Source: a virus. Taken from it: a stretch of 23,688 nucleotides of DNA. The notes under the pieces were generated by a model, which ran no database searches, was not told the origin of the DNA, and saw nothing but the letters and a program-made list of their open reading frames with translations. Positions 15,226-21,236 of the stretch are shown piece after piece. Both the position numbers and the translations under genes were made by a program. Positions within the stretch are counted from its first letter, which is position 1; each line of letters starts with the position of its first letter. Where the stretch lies: IMG/VR virus record IMGVR_UViG_3300037502_004177, positions 1 to 23,688 of that record; one strand, 5' to 3'.

Positions 15226-15650
15226 GCTCCCACCTCCGCTTTTGCTTCGGCAGCTTCACGGGCTTCAATGACGAGCTCTGTTATCTCGCTTTCGATTGCT
15301 AATAGTTGGGCAAAAGCATCTTCTTCGCCGAGTCGAACGCGCTTCTTAAACAAACTATTTCCACCCGGTTCGTACTGACACCCTTTCACATAAGCACTTG
15401 TCTCAAACCAATTTACGTTGGCTACAAAGCCGGTGTGAATTTCAATTACATCCTGATTACTGATAGCCAGCGCATTAATGGCGTTCACAATGTCTAACAC
15501 TTCACGGTTGGTGTTCAGGCCGCTAAATAGCTTTTGCTTTTGCGCCAATGCTTCTGCTGGTAAATCCGCATGCCCAATCGTGCCTACATTACGGTTGAGA
15601 ACTTGGTCTATGAGGTTTCTTGCTTCGGTTAACTTTTGATTGGTATTCAT
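15222..15650 (-). CDS. Hypothetical early protein, helical
   Basis: The 142-residue protein starts MNTNQKLTEARNLIDQVLNR and ends in a long acidic/alanine-rich helix (ESEITELVIEAREAAEAKAE). The middle contains a mixed segment with NANVNWFETSAYV-like aromatic residues. TAGGAGC lies about 9 bases before ATG 15650. The frame extends upstream to 15782 but would then cross a terminator and overlap the previous gene, so I reject that extension. It is the first gene after the intrinsic terminator at 15674-15704, so its expression may depend on read-through. Function is unknown. Confidence 0.7.
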   Translation of the reverse strand: MNTNQKLTEARNLIDQVLNRNVGTIGHADLPAEALAQKQKLFSGLNTNREVLDIVNAINALAISNQDVIEIHTGFVANVNWFETSAYVKGCQYEPGGNSLFKKRVRLGEEDAFAQLLAIESEITELVIEAREAAEAKAEVGA

Positions 15651-15673
15651 CTCTATGCTCCTACGCTTAGACG

Positions 15674-15704
15674 AAAAAAAGGCCCCCATGGATACAGCGG
15701 GGGC
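15674..15704 (-). terminator. Intrinsic terminator inside the early operon
   Basis: On the minus strand GCCCCC and GGGGGC (plus positions 15699-15704 and 15682-15687) form a 6-bp GC stem with an 11-nt loop, then C and T7 (15680-15674). It separates the Cox, CII and 111-residue genes from the replication genes. No promoter is visible in the 23 bases between the T-run and the next start, so it may act as an attenuator. Confidence 0.75.
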
Positions 15705-15720
15705 AAGGCTGGCTTGGTGA

Positions 15721-16056
15721 TTAATGGGTGTTGCTGAATTGGTAGTGTTTGAGGCGACGAACATCGCCGAGCGTGTTGTCAAAGCCCACGATCATTTCTT
15801 TTAGGTACTGCATTCCTGAACGGATTTTTTGCAGTTCTAAATCGTCGAACGACTCAAACTCACGTTGGTAATCTTTTGGTGACATACCGCCAGCGATAAG
15901 AACTAAGCCGCGGCTTTTGTCTGGCAGCTCGTTGAACACCTTTCTCAACTTGCCGCGTGTAGCGGAACCATTGAAAAGCGCTTTGCATGCAGCAATGCTC
16001 TCGTTGGCGTTGGGTGCTTGTTGTAATTGTTCTTGTTGAATAGCTAACTGACTCAT
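15721..16056 (-). CDS. Hypothetical early protein downstream of CII
   Basis: This 111-residue protein begins with a glutamine-rich segment (MSQLAIQQEQLQQAPN). It continues with predicted helices including KALFNGSATRGKLRKVFNELPDKS, then a segment containing YQREFESFDDLELQKIRSGM. Short conserved proteins of this type follow the CII gene in HP1/K139-like phages, but I cannot name a function. AAGGAG is placed correctly before ATG 16056, 9 bases after the CII stop. It is followed by an intrinsic terminator, so it closes the immediate-early unit that starts at Cox. Confidence 0.75.
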   Translation of the reverse strand: MSQLAIQQEQLQQAPNANESIAACKALFNGSATRGKLRKVFNELPDKSRGLVLIAGGMSPKDYQREFESFDDLELQKIRSGMQYLKEMIVGFDNTLGDVRRLKHYQFSNTH

Positions 16057-16065
16057 GATTGCTCC

Positions 16066-16605
16066 TTAGGCTAAACCCGGAATTGGTGCACCGTTGGCGA
16101 AAAAATCCAGCCCCATAGACAACATGGGTGTTGCGCCAGTCGTGCGGTTCTCTAAATCGGAAATCATCAAAACAAGGTTGCCGAGTGCGGCATGCGCTTT
16201 GGCTAATGTCTTGTTTTTGGTTGAACGCGGCAGGCGCTCTGCGGTGCACATTTGCATTGCATCGCCAGAAAGCTCGCCGCTTAGCGCGTTGTTGAGCAAC
16301 GTGCGCTCAATGAAGTTTTTCTGTTCTGATTCCTGTGGCAGTGCCACGGTCACGGTGCCCAAATTGCTATAAAGAACGTTATGGATGGAGTAGTCGCCGG
16401 AGTGGTAACACAACCAGGCTAACTCAATGGCGTATAGCTTGTGCGGCTGCTCTGGGTTGAGCTTGTTACGCAGCATGGTTTCACCCATGTCCATCTTTCT
16501 GGCGAGTCCTGCCATGTTGTGATTGGTTGCAAATGCGCAGCACGCCTCGTCAAACGCGTTTTGTTTGGCCTCACGTAATCTGCACATGGCGATGTTAGCG
16601 TCCAT
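16066..16605 (-). CDS. cII: Phage regulatory protein CII (P2/186-like, CP76 family)
   Basis: The 179-residue protein has an N-terminal helix-turn-helix region, AFATNHNMAGLARKMDMGE followed by MLRNKLNPEQPHKL, typical of the phage CII family of 186 and K139. A central segment with LELAWLC-like helices and a C-terminal helical multimerisation region follow. In 186, CII activates the promoter for establishment of lysogeny. I chose ATG 16605, which has AAGGA about 9 bases upstream. A TTG at 16614 would be too close to that site. The gene is in the early operon behind Cox, with a small hydrophobic reading frame and a hairpin between them. Confidence 0.85.
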   Translation of the reverse strand: MDANIAMCRLREAKQNAFDEACCAFATNHNMAGLARKMDMGETMLRNKLNPEQPHKLYAIELAWLCYHSGDYSIHNVLYSNLGTVTVALPQESEQKNFIERTLLNNALSGELSGDAMQMCTAERLPRSTKNKTLAKAHAALGNLVLMISDLENRTTGATPMLSMGLDFFANGAPIPGLA

Positions 16606-16617
16606 GTTTGACAATCC

Positions 16618-16713
16618 TTATAGCAACGTTGGAATGCAAATGACTGCCCAGGCGAATAAATGAAGCCAAAGCGGGCAGTAAGTTTTGGTTGGAATCAGGG
16701 AGGAAAAACGCAT
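16618..16713 (-). CDS. Possible 31-residue hydrophobic micro-protein
   Basis: An ATG (16713-16711) lies 3 bases beyond the Cox stop codon and is preceded by GGAT. It opens a 31-codon frame that ends 12 bases before the CII start. The peptide contains a hydrophobic C-terminal half (WLHLFAWAVICIPTLL) that could cross a membrane. The tight fit between two genes supports a coupled micro-gene, but the same DNA holds a strong hairpin, so the frame may be chance. Confidence 0.35.
   Translation of the reverse strand: MRFSSLIPTKTYCPLWLHLFAWAVICIPTLL
16628..16695. repeat. Hairpin flanked by 8-bp direct repeats
   Basis: GTTGGAAT occurs at 16628-16635 and 16688-16695. Between them lies a long imperfect hairpin: ACTGCCC (16643-16649) pairs with GGGCAGT (16673-16679), with GGC/GCC inside and CAAA/TTTG outside. 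The layout resembles a miniature insertion with target duplications. It could equally be an RNA control structure between Cox and CII. Confidence 0.45.
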
Positions 16714-16716
16714 GGC

Positions 16717-16929
16717 TTATCCTAATTTTGCCAGCGCTTCGCGAGCGGCTATCTCATTCATTGCAATGAGGTTTACCAGCGGCTTTTCTTTTGGGGCTTT
16801 TTTTTCTTGGATGATGATGCGGCCTTTACGAACGTAGTCTCGAATCGTTTCAAGCTTGAGACCAGTGATGCGAGAGTATTCCTCAAACGTCACAAATGGC
16901 ACGGGTAATACTGGGTTGTATGACAACAT
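16717..16929 (-). CDS. cox: Cox-like excisionase and early repressor
   Basis: The 70-residue protein begins MLSYNPVLPVPFVTFEEYSR and has a winged-helix-type core, SRITGLKLETIRDYVRKGRI followed by PLVNLIAMNE (residues about 19-58). This is the pattern of the phage Cox family. Cox represses the lysogenic promoter and directs integrase towards excision. It is the first gene of the early minus-strand operon, divergent from the CI gene, which is the usual place. AGGAT lies about 6 bases before ATG 16929. A promoter candidate lies 70-100 bp upstream. Confidence 0.88.
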   Translation of the reverse strand: MLSYNPVLPVPFVTFEEYSRITGLKLETIRDYVRKGRIIIQEKKAPKEKPLVNLIAMNEIAAREALAKLG

Positions 16930-17095
16930 GGTGGTATCCTATTTCATTGATTTAATAACATTTCACTGTACTCACGATTATTCGCACTAATCAGGTACAC
17001 AGGGATTATTGATCTCATTTGACATAGTTGCAAGGTCTTATTTGACACCATTCAACATTTAAGTGGGATTTTTTAGAGCTAGGTCTTATTTGAGC
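16930..17095. promoter_or_regulatory. Cox/CI divergent switch region
   Basis: A minus-strand promoter candidate has TTGCAA (17033-17028), 17 bp, and AATAAT (17010-17005), pointing to Cox. Just downstream is the dyad GATTA-N7-TAATC (16976-16992), framed by TGTAC (16967-16971) and GTACA (16995-16999), a likely operator. Towards CI, AGGTCTTATTTGA occurs twice (17033-17045 and 17081-17093), with a related ATTTGACA at 17017-17024, giving ATTTGA at 23- and 48-bp intervals. The second copy lies in the CI ribosome-site position. I found no convincing -10 for CI. Confidence 0.55.
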
Positions 17096-17737
17096 ATGAA
17101 TGAGAACGAAAAAATATTGCCGTACGAGTACCAGAAAGGTCGAGAATTCACTGATAACCTCAAAAAGGTCTTAAATTGTCGCAACCTAGAAGAGCTAAGT
17201 GAGATCTTGGGAGTACCAAAATCTACATTTACTACATGGAATGCACATGACAGAACATCGCATGAGTTAATGGTTAGGCTTCATTTAGCAAAGGGAATCC
17301 CTCTAGATGAACTTGCTTTGAGACCAGAGGATAGAAACTCTGAAACTCAAAAAGGATCGGCTAATTATCCTAGTTCGGAACGTTCGATAAATCCGCAGGC
17401 TAACTCTGTCATCATCAAAAGCTTCTGCTTAACTAATGGAAAGCTGCTAGATACAGGCGAAGTACCGTATCCAGTTCGCCGTATTAATGGCTTTGGTTTA
17501 GAGAATGCAGATCTGATTGAAATTGAAACCAACCAAAGTGTGGTATTGGTCGATAAGAAAGAGAACGACGCAATGAATGGTAATTACCTCATTGGCATCG
17601 ACGGCCGATACTCAATCAACCAGGTTCAACGCCTACCCGGCAAACTCGCTATCGCTTTCGACGGACAAACGATCGAAGTTCAGGACGGTGATATCGAGGT
17701 AATCGGTAAGGTAGTGTTAGAAACGAAACTTAAATAA
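17096..17737 (+). CDS. cI: Prophage repressor CI (P2/186/K139-like)
   Basis: The 213-residue protein has an N-terminal helix-turn-helix domain (NLEELSEILGVPKSTFTTWN, residues 30-49) of the phage CI family. A C-terminal beta-rich domain from about residue 105 ends QTIEVQDGDIEVIGKVVLE. This domain resembles the LexA/S24 dimerisation fold, but I see no SMxP serine motif or paired lysine, so self-cleavage is unlikely. It should keep the early promoter off in the lysogen. I chose ATG 17096; a GTG at 17063 would add 11 residues and cross the repeats. A run of same-strand accessory genes and int follow, probably in one transcript. Confidence 0.88.
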   Translation: MNENEKILPYEYQKGREFTDNLKKVLNCRNLEELSEILGVPKSTFTTWNAHDRTSHELMVRLHLAKGIPLDELALRPEDRNSETQKGSANYPSSERSINPQANSVIIKSFCLTNGKLLDTGEVPYPVRRINGFGLENADLIEIETNQSVVLVDKKENDAMNGNYLIGIDGRYSINQVQRLPGKLAIAFDGQTIEVQDGDIEVIGKVVLETKLK

Positions 17738-17762
17738 TAAAAATTGGCTAGGGAGAACCCAA

Positions 17763-18266
17763 ATGGCTAAAGAATGTAAGCACGTTAAGGCTTTTCGCGA
17801 AAAACACCTAAAACCAAGTGAAACGATTATCGCTACTGGTGAAGGCTACATCGGTGAAATGATGGGCTCAGGTGACAAGACCCAACACAATGGTGCTCTG
17901 ATCGTCACTAATGAGAAAGTGTATTTCTATCGAAAAGGATTTTTTGGCGAAGTTCTAGAAAATATCCCGCTTAAAAGTATTACCTCTATCGAGCGTAAAT
18001 CTACCCTAGGCCACTATACGGTTAGTCTTCATACAAGCCACGACGCTCTTACATTCAAATGCATGCAAGAAAAGGAAATTGTCCAAGCCCTTGTTGATGC
18101 TATCGAAGACGGTCGCTCCAACACTTCGAGCCAACCGAATGTATCTTCAGCCCCTGCCGAATCAGCGATTGATAAGCTAAAAAAACTGGGTGAACTCAAG
18201 GATGCTGGCGTTCTTACCGAAGAAGAATTCCAACAACAGAAAGCCAAGCTGCTAGCTGAAATCTAA
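17763..18266 (+). CDS. Bacterial PH-like domain protein with C-terminal SHOCT
   Basis: The 167-residue protein has a bacterial PH-type domain (about residues 15-115), with the typical strands GALIVTNEKVYFYRKGFFGEV and ENIPLKSITSIE. A proline/serine linker follows (118-132). A SHOCT domain ends it: IDKLKKLGELKDAGVLTEEEF with KAKLL (134-167). SHOCT modules usually mediate oligomerisation, and PH-like folds bind partners. AGGGAG precedes ATG 17763 by 8 bases in a leader shared with the following cargo genes. It has no membrane segment or signal peptide, so it is cytoplasmic. Its place right behind CI suggests a lysogenic accessory function; which one is unknown. Confidence 0.75.
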   Translation: MAKECKHVKAFREKHLKPSETIIATGEGYIGEMMGSGDKTQHNGALIVTNEKVYFYRKGFFGEVLENIPLKSITSIERKSTLGHYTVSLHTSHDALTFKCMQEKEIVQALVDAIEDGRSNTSSQPNVSSAPAESAIDKLKKLGELKDAGVLTEEEFQQQKAKLLAEI

Positions 18267-18307
18267 GTTTAAGAAAAATAAAAATATTAATTGGCTAGGG
18301 AAAAATA

Positions 18308-18775
18308 ATGAAATATGTAATTGGTCTATTTCTTGGGCTGTGCGCAGCATTCAGTTACGCGCAAGACGACATGAAAGTGATATTGGTTGGTGATGGGTTC
18401 ACTAAAAATAATCTTCCAGCAGCAACCATCTATAACTGCACTAGCGATGAACAAAGTTGCATCCAATACACTTTCAACTCCAAATCTCTATCAGAGCTTT
18501 TAAATGGTAAACAACTGACCAACAACATGAGAGATAACTTAGACCTTGAAGCCACCGCAAACATGGATGGTCAATATTTCGTTATTTCAAATAAGCACAA
18601 GACGCGTTTGGATGTAGAAGTCATCAAAAACGATAAAGAAGCTAAAAAGCTTACGCTTAGCTATAACCTTGTTCTTGTTTCATCGAAAGGCTACGACAAA
18701 CAGCTTGCACTTCATGGTAAGTCCCTAACCGTGGAAGGCGATTTTTATGACACTTTGGTTGGTATCGCCAACTGA
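18308..18775 (+). CDS. Secreted small protein downstream of CI
   Basis: The 155-residue protein starts with a clear signal peptide, MKYVIGLFLGLCAAFSYA, with a probable type I cleavage site SYA|QDD after residue 18. The cysteine in the signal lacks a lipobox, so it is not a lipoprotein. The mature part has two nearby cysteines (NCTSDEQSC), likely a disulphide in the periplasm, and beta-like segments. AGGGA stands 7 bases before ATG 18308. K139 encodes a periplasmic exclusion protein, Glo, near its repressor. This protein could fill the same role, but I see no sequence evidence of relation. Confidence 0.65.
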   Translation: MKYVIGLFLGLCAAFSYAQDDMKVILVGDGFTKNNLPAATIYNCTSDEQSCIQYTFNSKSLSELLNGKQLTNNMRDNLDLEATANMDGQYFVISNKHKTRLDVEVIKNDKEAKKLTLSYNLVLVSSKGYDKQLALHGKSLTVEGDFYDTLVGIAN

Positions 18776-18801
18776 CACCTGGTGAAATGACAATGAAATA
18801 G

Positions 18802-18858
18802 TCGGAAGAAGATATTAAGGTAATTGGCCGTGTGGCGGTGACTTTAAAGAAAGATTAA
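18802..18858 (+). pseudogene. Relic of a repressor CI 3' end
   Basis: In this frame the DNA reads EEDIKVIGRVAVTLKKD and then stop, matching the end of the intact CI protein, DGDIEVIGKVVLETKLK (D, I, V, I, G and V conserved in register). It is followed by the same AT-rich tail and AATTGGYTAGG leader found after the intact cI stop. An in-frame TAG at 18799 separates it from any start, so it is not translated as a gene. It looks like a scar left when a different repressor gene plus cargo replaced the original. Confidence 0.7.
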
Positions 18859-18883
18859 TAATAAAATTGGTTAGGAGTTTGAA

Positions 18884-19576
18884 ATGGCTCATTCATGGCA
18901 ATGCCCATACTGCAATCACAATGCAACTATTGATGGAAATCACTTGAGTATTGGTCGCCACAGTTTTGACCACGGTAATAAATTCAAGGTGGCGCTCATG
19001 ATTGAAACTGAGGTGATTACTTGTCCAAACCCCAATTGCTGCGAAATTTCGATTTCTGCAATTTTGGTCAAAAAATATGCACACATAGACCAAGAGCCAG
19101 ATGCCGTACTACGCTCTTGGCAGCTTCAGCCAAATTCAACAGCGAAGACTTTTCCAGATTACATTCCAAAAGCAATCCGCTCCGACTATGAAGAAGCATG
19201 CTTAATCAGAGACCTTAGCCCGAAGTCATCGGCAACATTGGCACGCAGATGTTTACAGGGAATCTTGCGAGATTTTTGGGAAGTTAAACCTGCGCGTCTA
19301 GTAGATGAAATCAAGAGTATTAAAGACAAAATTGACCCTCTTACATGGGCAGCCATTGACGGTGTCCGTGGTATCGGGAATATCGGCGCTCATATGGAAA
19401 AAGACATTAACGTGATAGTTGATGTTGAGCCAGAAGAAGCAGCTCTGTTAATCAACCTTTTAGAAATTCTCATTAAAGAGTGGTACATCAACAGGCATGA
19501 ACGTGAACAACGTATGCAGGCCCTTATTGGTGTTGCGCAGCAAAAGCAGGAAGATCGAAAGAAAGCTACTGAGTAG
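18884..19576 (+). CDS. DUF4145-like protein with N-terminal zinc knuckle
   Basis: The 230-residue protein starts with a zinc-binding module, WQCPYCNH and TCPNPNC (C7, C10, C47, C52). A helical DUF4145-like domain follows (about 95-205): KAIRSDYEEACLIRDLSP, ATLARRCLQGILRDF, and the conserved turn VRGIGNIGAHM (R162, H170). DUF4145 proteins are often found beside restriction and defence genes. The R...H arrangement recalls HEPN RNases, but the spacing (seven residues between) is longer than the usual Rx4-6H, so activity is uncertain. AGGAG precedes ATG 18884 by 7 bases. Sixty bases separate it from the four-gene unit, so it may be part of that system or an independent cargo gene. Confidence 0.75.
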   Translation: MAHSWQCPYCNHNATIDGNHLSIGRHSFDHGNKFKVALMIETEVITCPNPNCCEISISAILVKKYAHIDQEPDAVLRSWQLQPNSTAKTFPDYIPKAIRSDYEEACLIRDLSPKSSATLARRCLQGILRDFWEVKPARLVDEIKSIKDKIDPLTWAAIDGVRGIGNIGAHMEKDINVIVDVEPEEAALLINLLEILIKEWYINRHEREQRMQALIGVAQQKQEDRKKATE

Positions 19577-19635
19577 GTTGGCTATTGGATTCAACTAATC
19601 GATAGTACGGTGACGCAAAACTATAAGGGAATATC

Positions 19636-20085
19636 GTGACTAAAAGCAAATCATCTGAGGTGTCGAAGTTAACGAAATGGCTTTGGTATACCGTAATCAT
19701 TGGGCTAATCCCAATAGGGTTACGTTTGTTCTTTTGTTCGTTTATGGAAACAGTTAAGCCACTCAACGCCGCAGACTTTATCGCTGTAGGTTTTGTACTA
19801 CACATATCCATTTTCAATGAATTGGAACATATGTCAGGCGATCAAACCTGGAAAACAATGAGTAACGCCGGGTCGATTGTCGCAATCTTTTTTTACGGAG
19901 CGCTGACGTGTTTATTATTGATGCTCGAATCGGGTGTTAAAGGTATCAATGTCGAACATTTAACCAATTCGTCTATGGTTCTCTCCGCTTGTTCATTTAT
20001 ACTCTGCTTTGTCATTTTCTTTAGACTCAGTTCAAAAGCAAAATCTGAACAGCACGAGCAAACAGATGGAGAAGTTACATGTTGA
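19636..20085 (+). CDS. Four-helix membrane protein, first gene of cargo unit
   Basis: The 149-residue protein has four predicted membrane segments, about residues 15-36, 44-61, 78-98 and 113-131, with short loops and a charged C-terminal tail in the cytoplasm or periplasm. No family is recognised. It starts at GTG 19636 with AAGGGA six bases upstream. A possible weak promoter (TTGGCT and GATAGT around 19578-19606) lies in the gap before it. Its end overlaps the next small gene by 7 bp. As the membrane member of a unit with a KAP NTPase, it may be the effector or anchor of an exclusion system; this is inference. Confidence 0.7.
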   Translation: MTKSKSSEVSKLTKWLWYTVIIGLIPIGLRLFFCSFMETVKPLNAADFIAVGFVLHISIFNELEHMSGDQTWKTMSNAGSIVAIFFYGALTCLLLMLESGVKGINVEHLTNSSMVLSACSFILCFVIFFRLSSKAKSEQHEQTDGEVTC

Positions 20086-20261
20086 GTATCCTTATCAATG
20101 CAATCGGCATCATCGCGGTAATATTGACTGTCACATTTTCCGTTTGGACATTTATCGATACCAAACGCAAATACTCTATCGACGCTTTTAACGAATCTAA
20201 AAAAGAGCGCTTATCTGCTGCGCTAAAACGGCATAAAGATAAAACTAGGCTAGGAAAATGA
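20079..20261 (+). CDS. Single-helix membrane micro-protein (60 aa)
   Basis: The 60-residue protein has an N-terminal membrane helix (about residues 3-25, NAIGIIAVILTVTFSVWTF) followed by a strongly basic tail with KRKYSIDAF and KKERLSAALKRHKDK. Its ATG lies inside the end of the four-helix protein gene (7-bp overlap), and its stop overlaps the next start (ATGA), so translation of all three is coupled. Small membrane proteins of this kind often partner larger membrane proteins. It has no family I know. The coupling and the conservation of frame make it a real gene rather than chance. Confidence 0.7.
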   Translation: MLSILINAIGIIAVILTVTFSVWTFIDTKRKYSIDAFNESKKERLSAALKRHKDKTRLGK

Positions 20262-21202
20262 TTAAAAACTTTATCTATTTGGATGAACCAAAACTCTATT
20301 CTTTCTCCTCTCAACTCTTCGAAGGCGTTACCGAATACGTCCTCAACGAACATCATGTTGAACACACCGATCAGCACACACAAAAAGGTAAACTAGCCTC
20401 TGGAAAAATCATTGCGGATGTTATTAGAGAAACATCCTCTTCAACAACAAAGAAATTCCTTCACGATCACTCATTCAACCTGTTTCAAAAACGATTAGAA
20501 GAAGAAAGCAAGCTTCTTGACATAAATTCACTGGCCTCTACAGAGGATATCCTCTCCTCAATTTCCGATTATTCCTTTGTCAAAATCAAGGCTCAAATGC
20601 TGGTCGCGGATTCGCAAGAAGTACTAAATATCTATCGAAACTTTAATCGCATTGGTGAGAATATAATCATCTCCCAGATGCAAACTGAGTTAACAATACT
20701 TGAGCAAAAGCATTTAAGTTCAAACGTTAAAGACAAAGACTCTGCGGTGTCTAAAGAGTTTTTCAAAAACCATAACATCGAAAAACAAGCGCTTGAATCC
20801 AACTTAAGACAGCCTAAGTTGTTTCAGGAGTCTCTTATTGAGTTGCTTGAATTTGGCCAAAATGGTGCTCTTCAATTTCATCAGTTATTGCACGATACTC
20901 TTTTCTCATCGTATCTAGACCGAGACCATCTAAGAGAGCCTTTAAATTCAATTATCAAAAAGTACTCAAGGCTGACACAAAGAGAGTTTGTTGTACTTGG
21001 TGTCATCAGCCACAAGTGCTCTGATGATCCTTTCCAAGAAAAACACCCCTTAGCTCAAGTTACTTCATCTGATGATGTTGGTGATATGAAGTCTAAAATG
21101 AGAGCTATTTCGTCTTCGATGATAGGTGTCAGCAAATTTACCTATGGCTTGGAGCACAACGAAATCATAATCGAACCAGTGGCGATTTATACCGAGCTAT
21201 AG
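20258..21202 (+). CDS. DUF6414-like protein of the cargo unit
   Basis: The 314-residue protein begins MIKNFIYLDEPKLYSFSSQL followed by FEGVTEYV. This YLD-x-L-Y-S-x-x-SQL opening is the pattern I associate with DUF6414 proteins. The centre is helical and charged (residues about 95-190), and the end is beta-like with HNEIIIEPVAIY. No catalytic motif or membrane segment is evident. TAGGAAA precedes the ATGA-coupled start. It stands between the two membrane proteins and the KAP NTPase, so it could bridge sensor and effector. The family name is from memory and the function is unknown. Confidence 0.6.
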   Translation: MIKNFIYLDEPKLYSFSSQLFEGVTEYVLNEHHVEHTDQHTQKGKLASGKIIADVIRETSSSTTKKFLHDHSFNLFQKRLEEESKLLDINSLASTEDILSSISDYSFVKIKAQMLVADSQEVLNIYRNFNRIGENIIISQMQTELTILEQKHLSSNVKDKDSAVSKEFFKNHNIEKQALESNLRQPKLFQESLIELLEFGQNGALQFHQLLHDTLFSSYLDRDHLREPLNSIIKKYSRLTQREFVVLGVISHKCSDDPFQEKHPLAQVTSSDDVGDMKSKMRAISSSMIGVSKFTYGLEHNEIIIEPVAIYTEL

Positions 21203-21236
21203 AAAGCTGCATGCGTAACACATTAAAGGCCGTACT

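Larger units (their letters stand above)
17742..19589 (+). repeat. Repeated leader AATTGGYTAGG before cargo genes
   Basis: Near-identical short sequences follow successive stop codons and supply the next ribosome site. They are AATTGGCTAGGGA at 17742, AATTGGCTAGGGA at 18290, AATTGGTTAGGA at 18865, and a weaker GTTGGCTATTGGA at 19577. The first two differ at no position over 13 bases. They mark the left edge of each accessory gene downstream of cI. Confidence 0.6.

Noticed and set aside
15651-15782. Upstream extension of the 142-residue early protein
   Set aside because: It would cross the intrinsic terminator and overlap the preceding gene; ATG 15650 has its own ribosome site.
18308-18361. 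Lipoprotein signal in the secreted cargo protein
   Set aside because: The cysteine follows G-L rather than a small residue, so no lipobox; SYA|Q is a good type I site.
20079-21202. Toxin-antitoxin pair made of the 60-residue and DUF6414-like genes
   Set aside because: The small protein is a membrane protein with no antitoxin DNA-binding motif, and the unit is coupled to two further genes.
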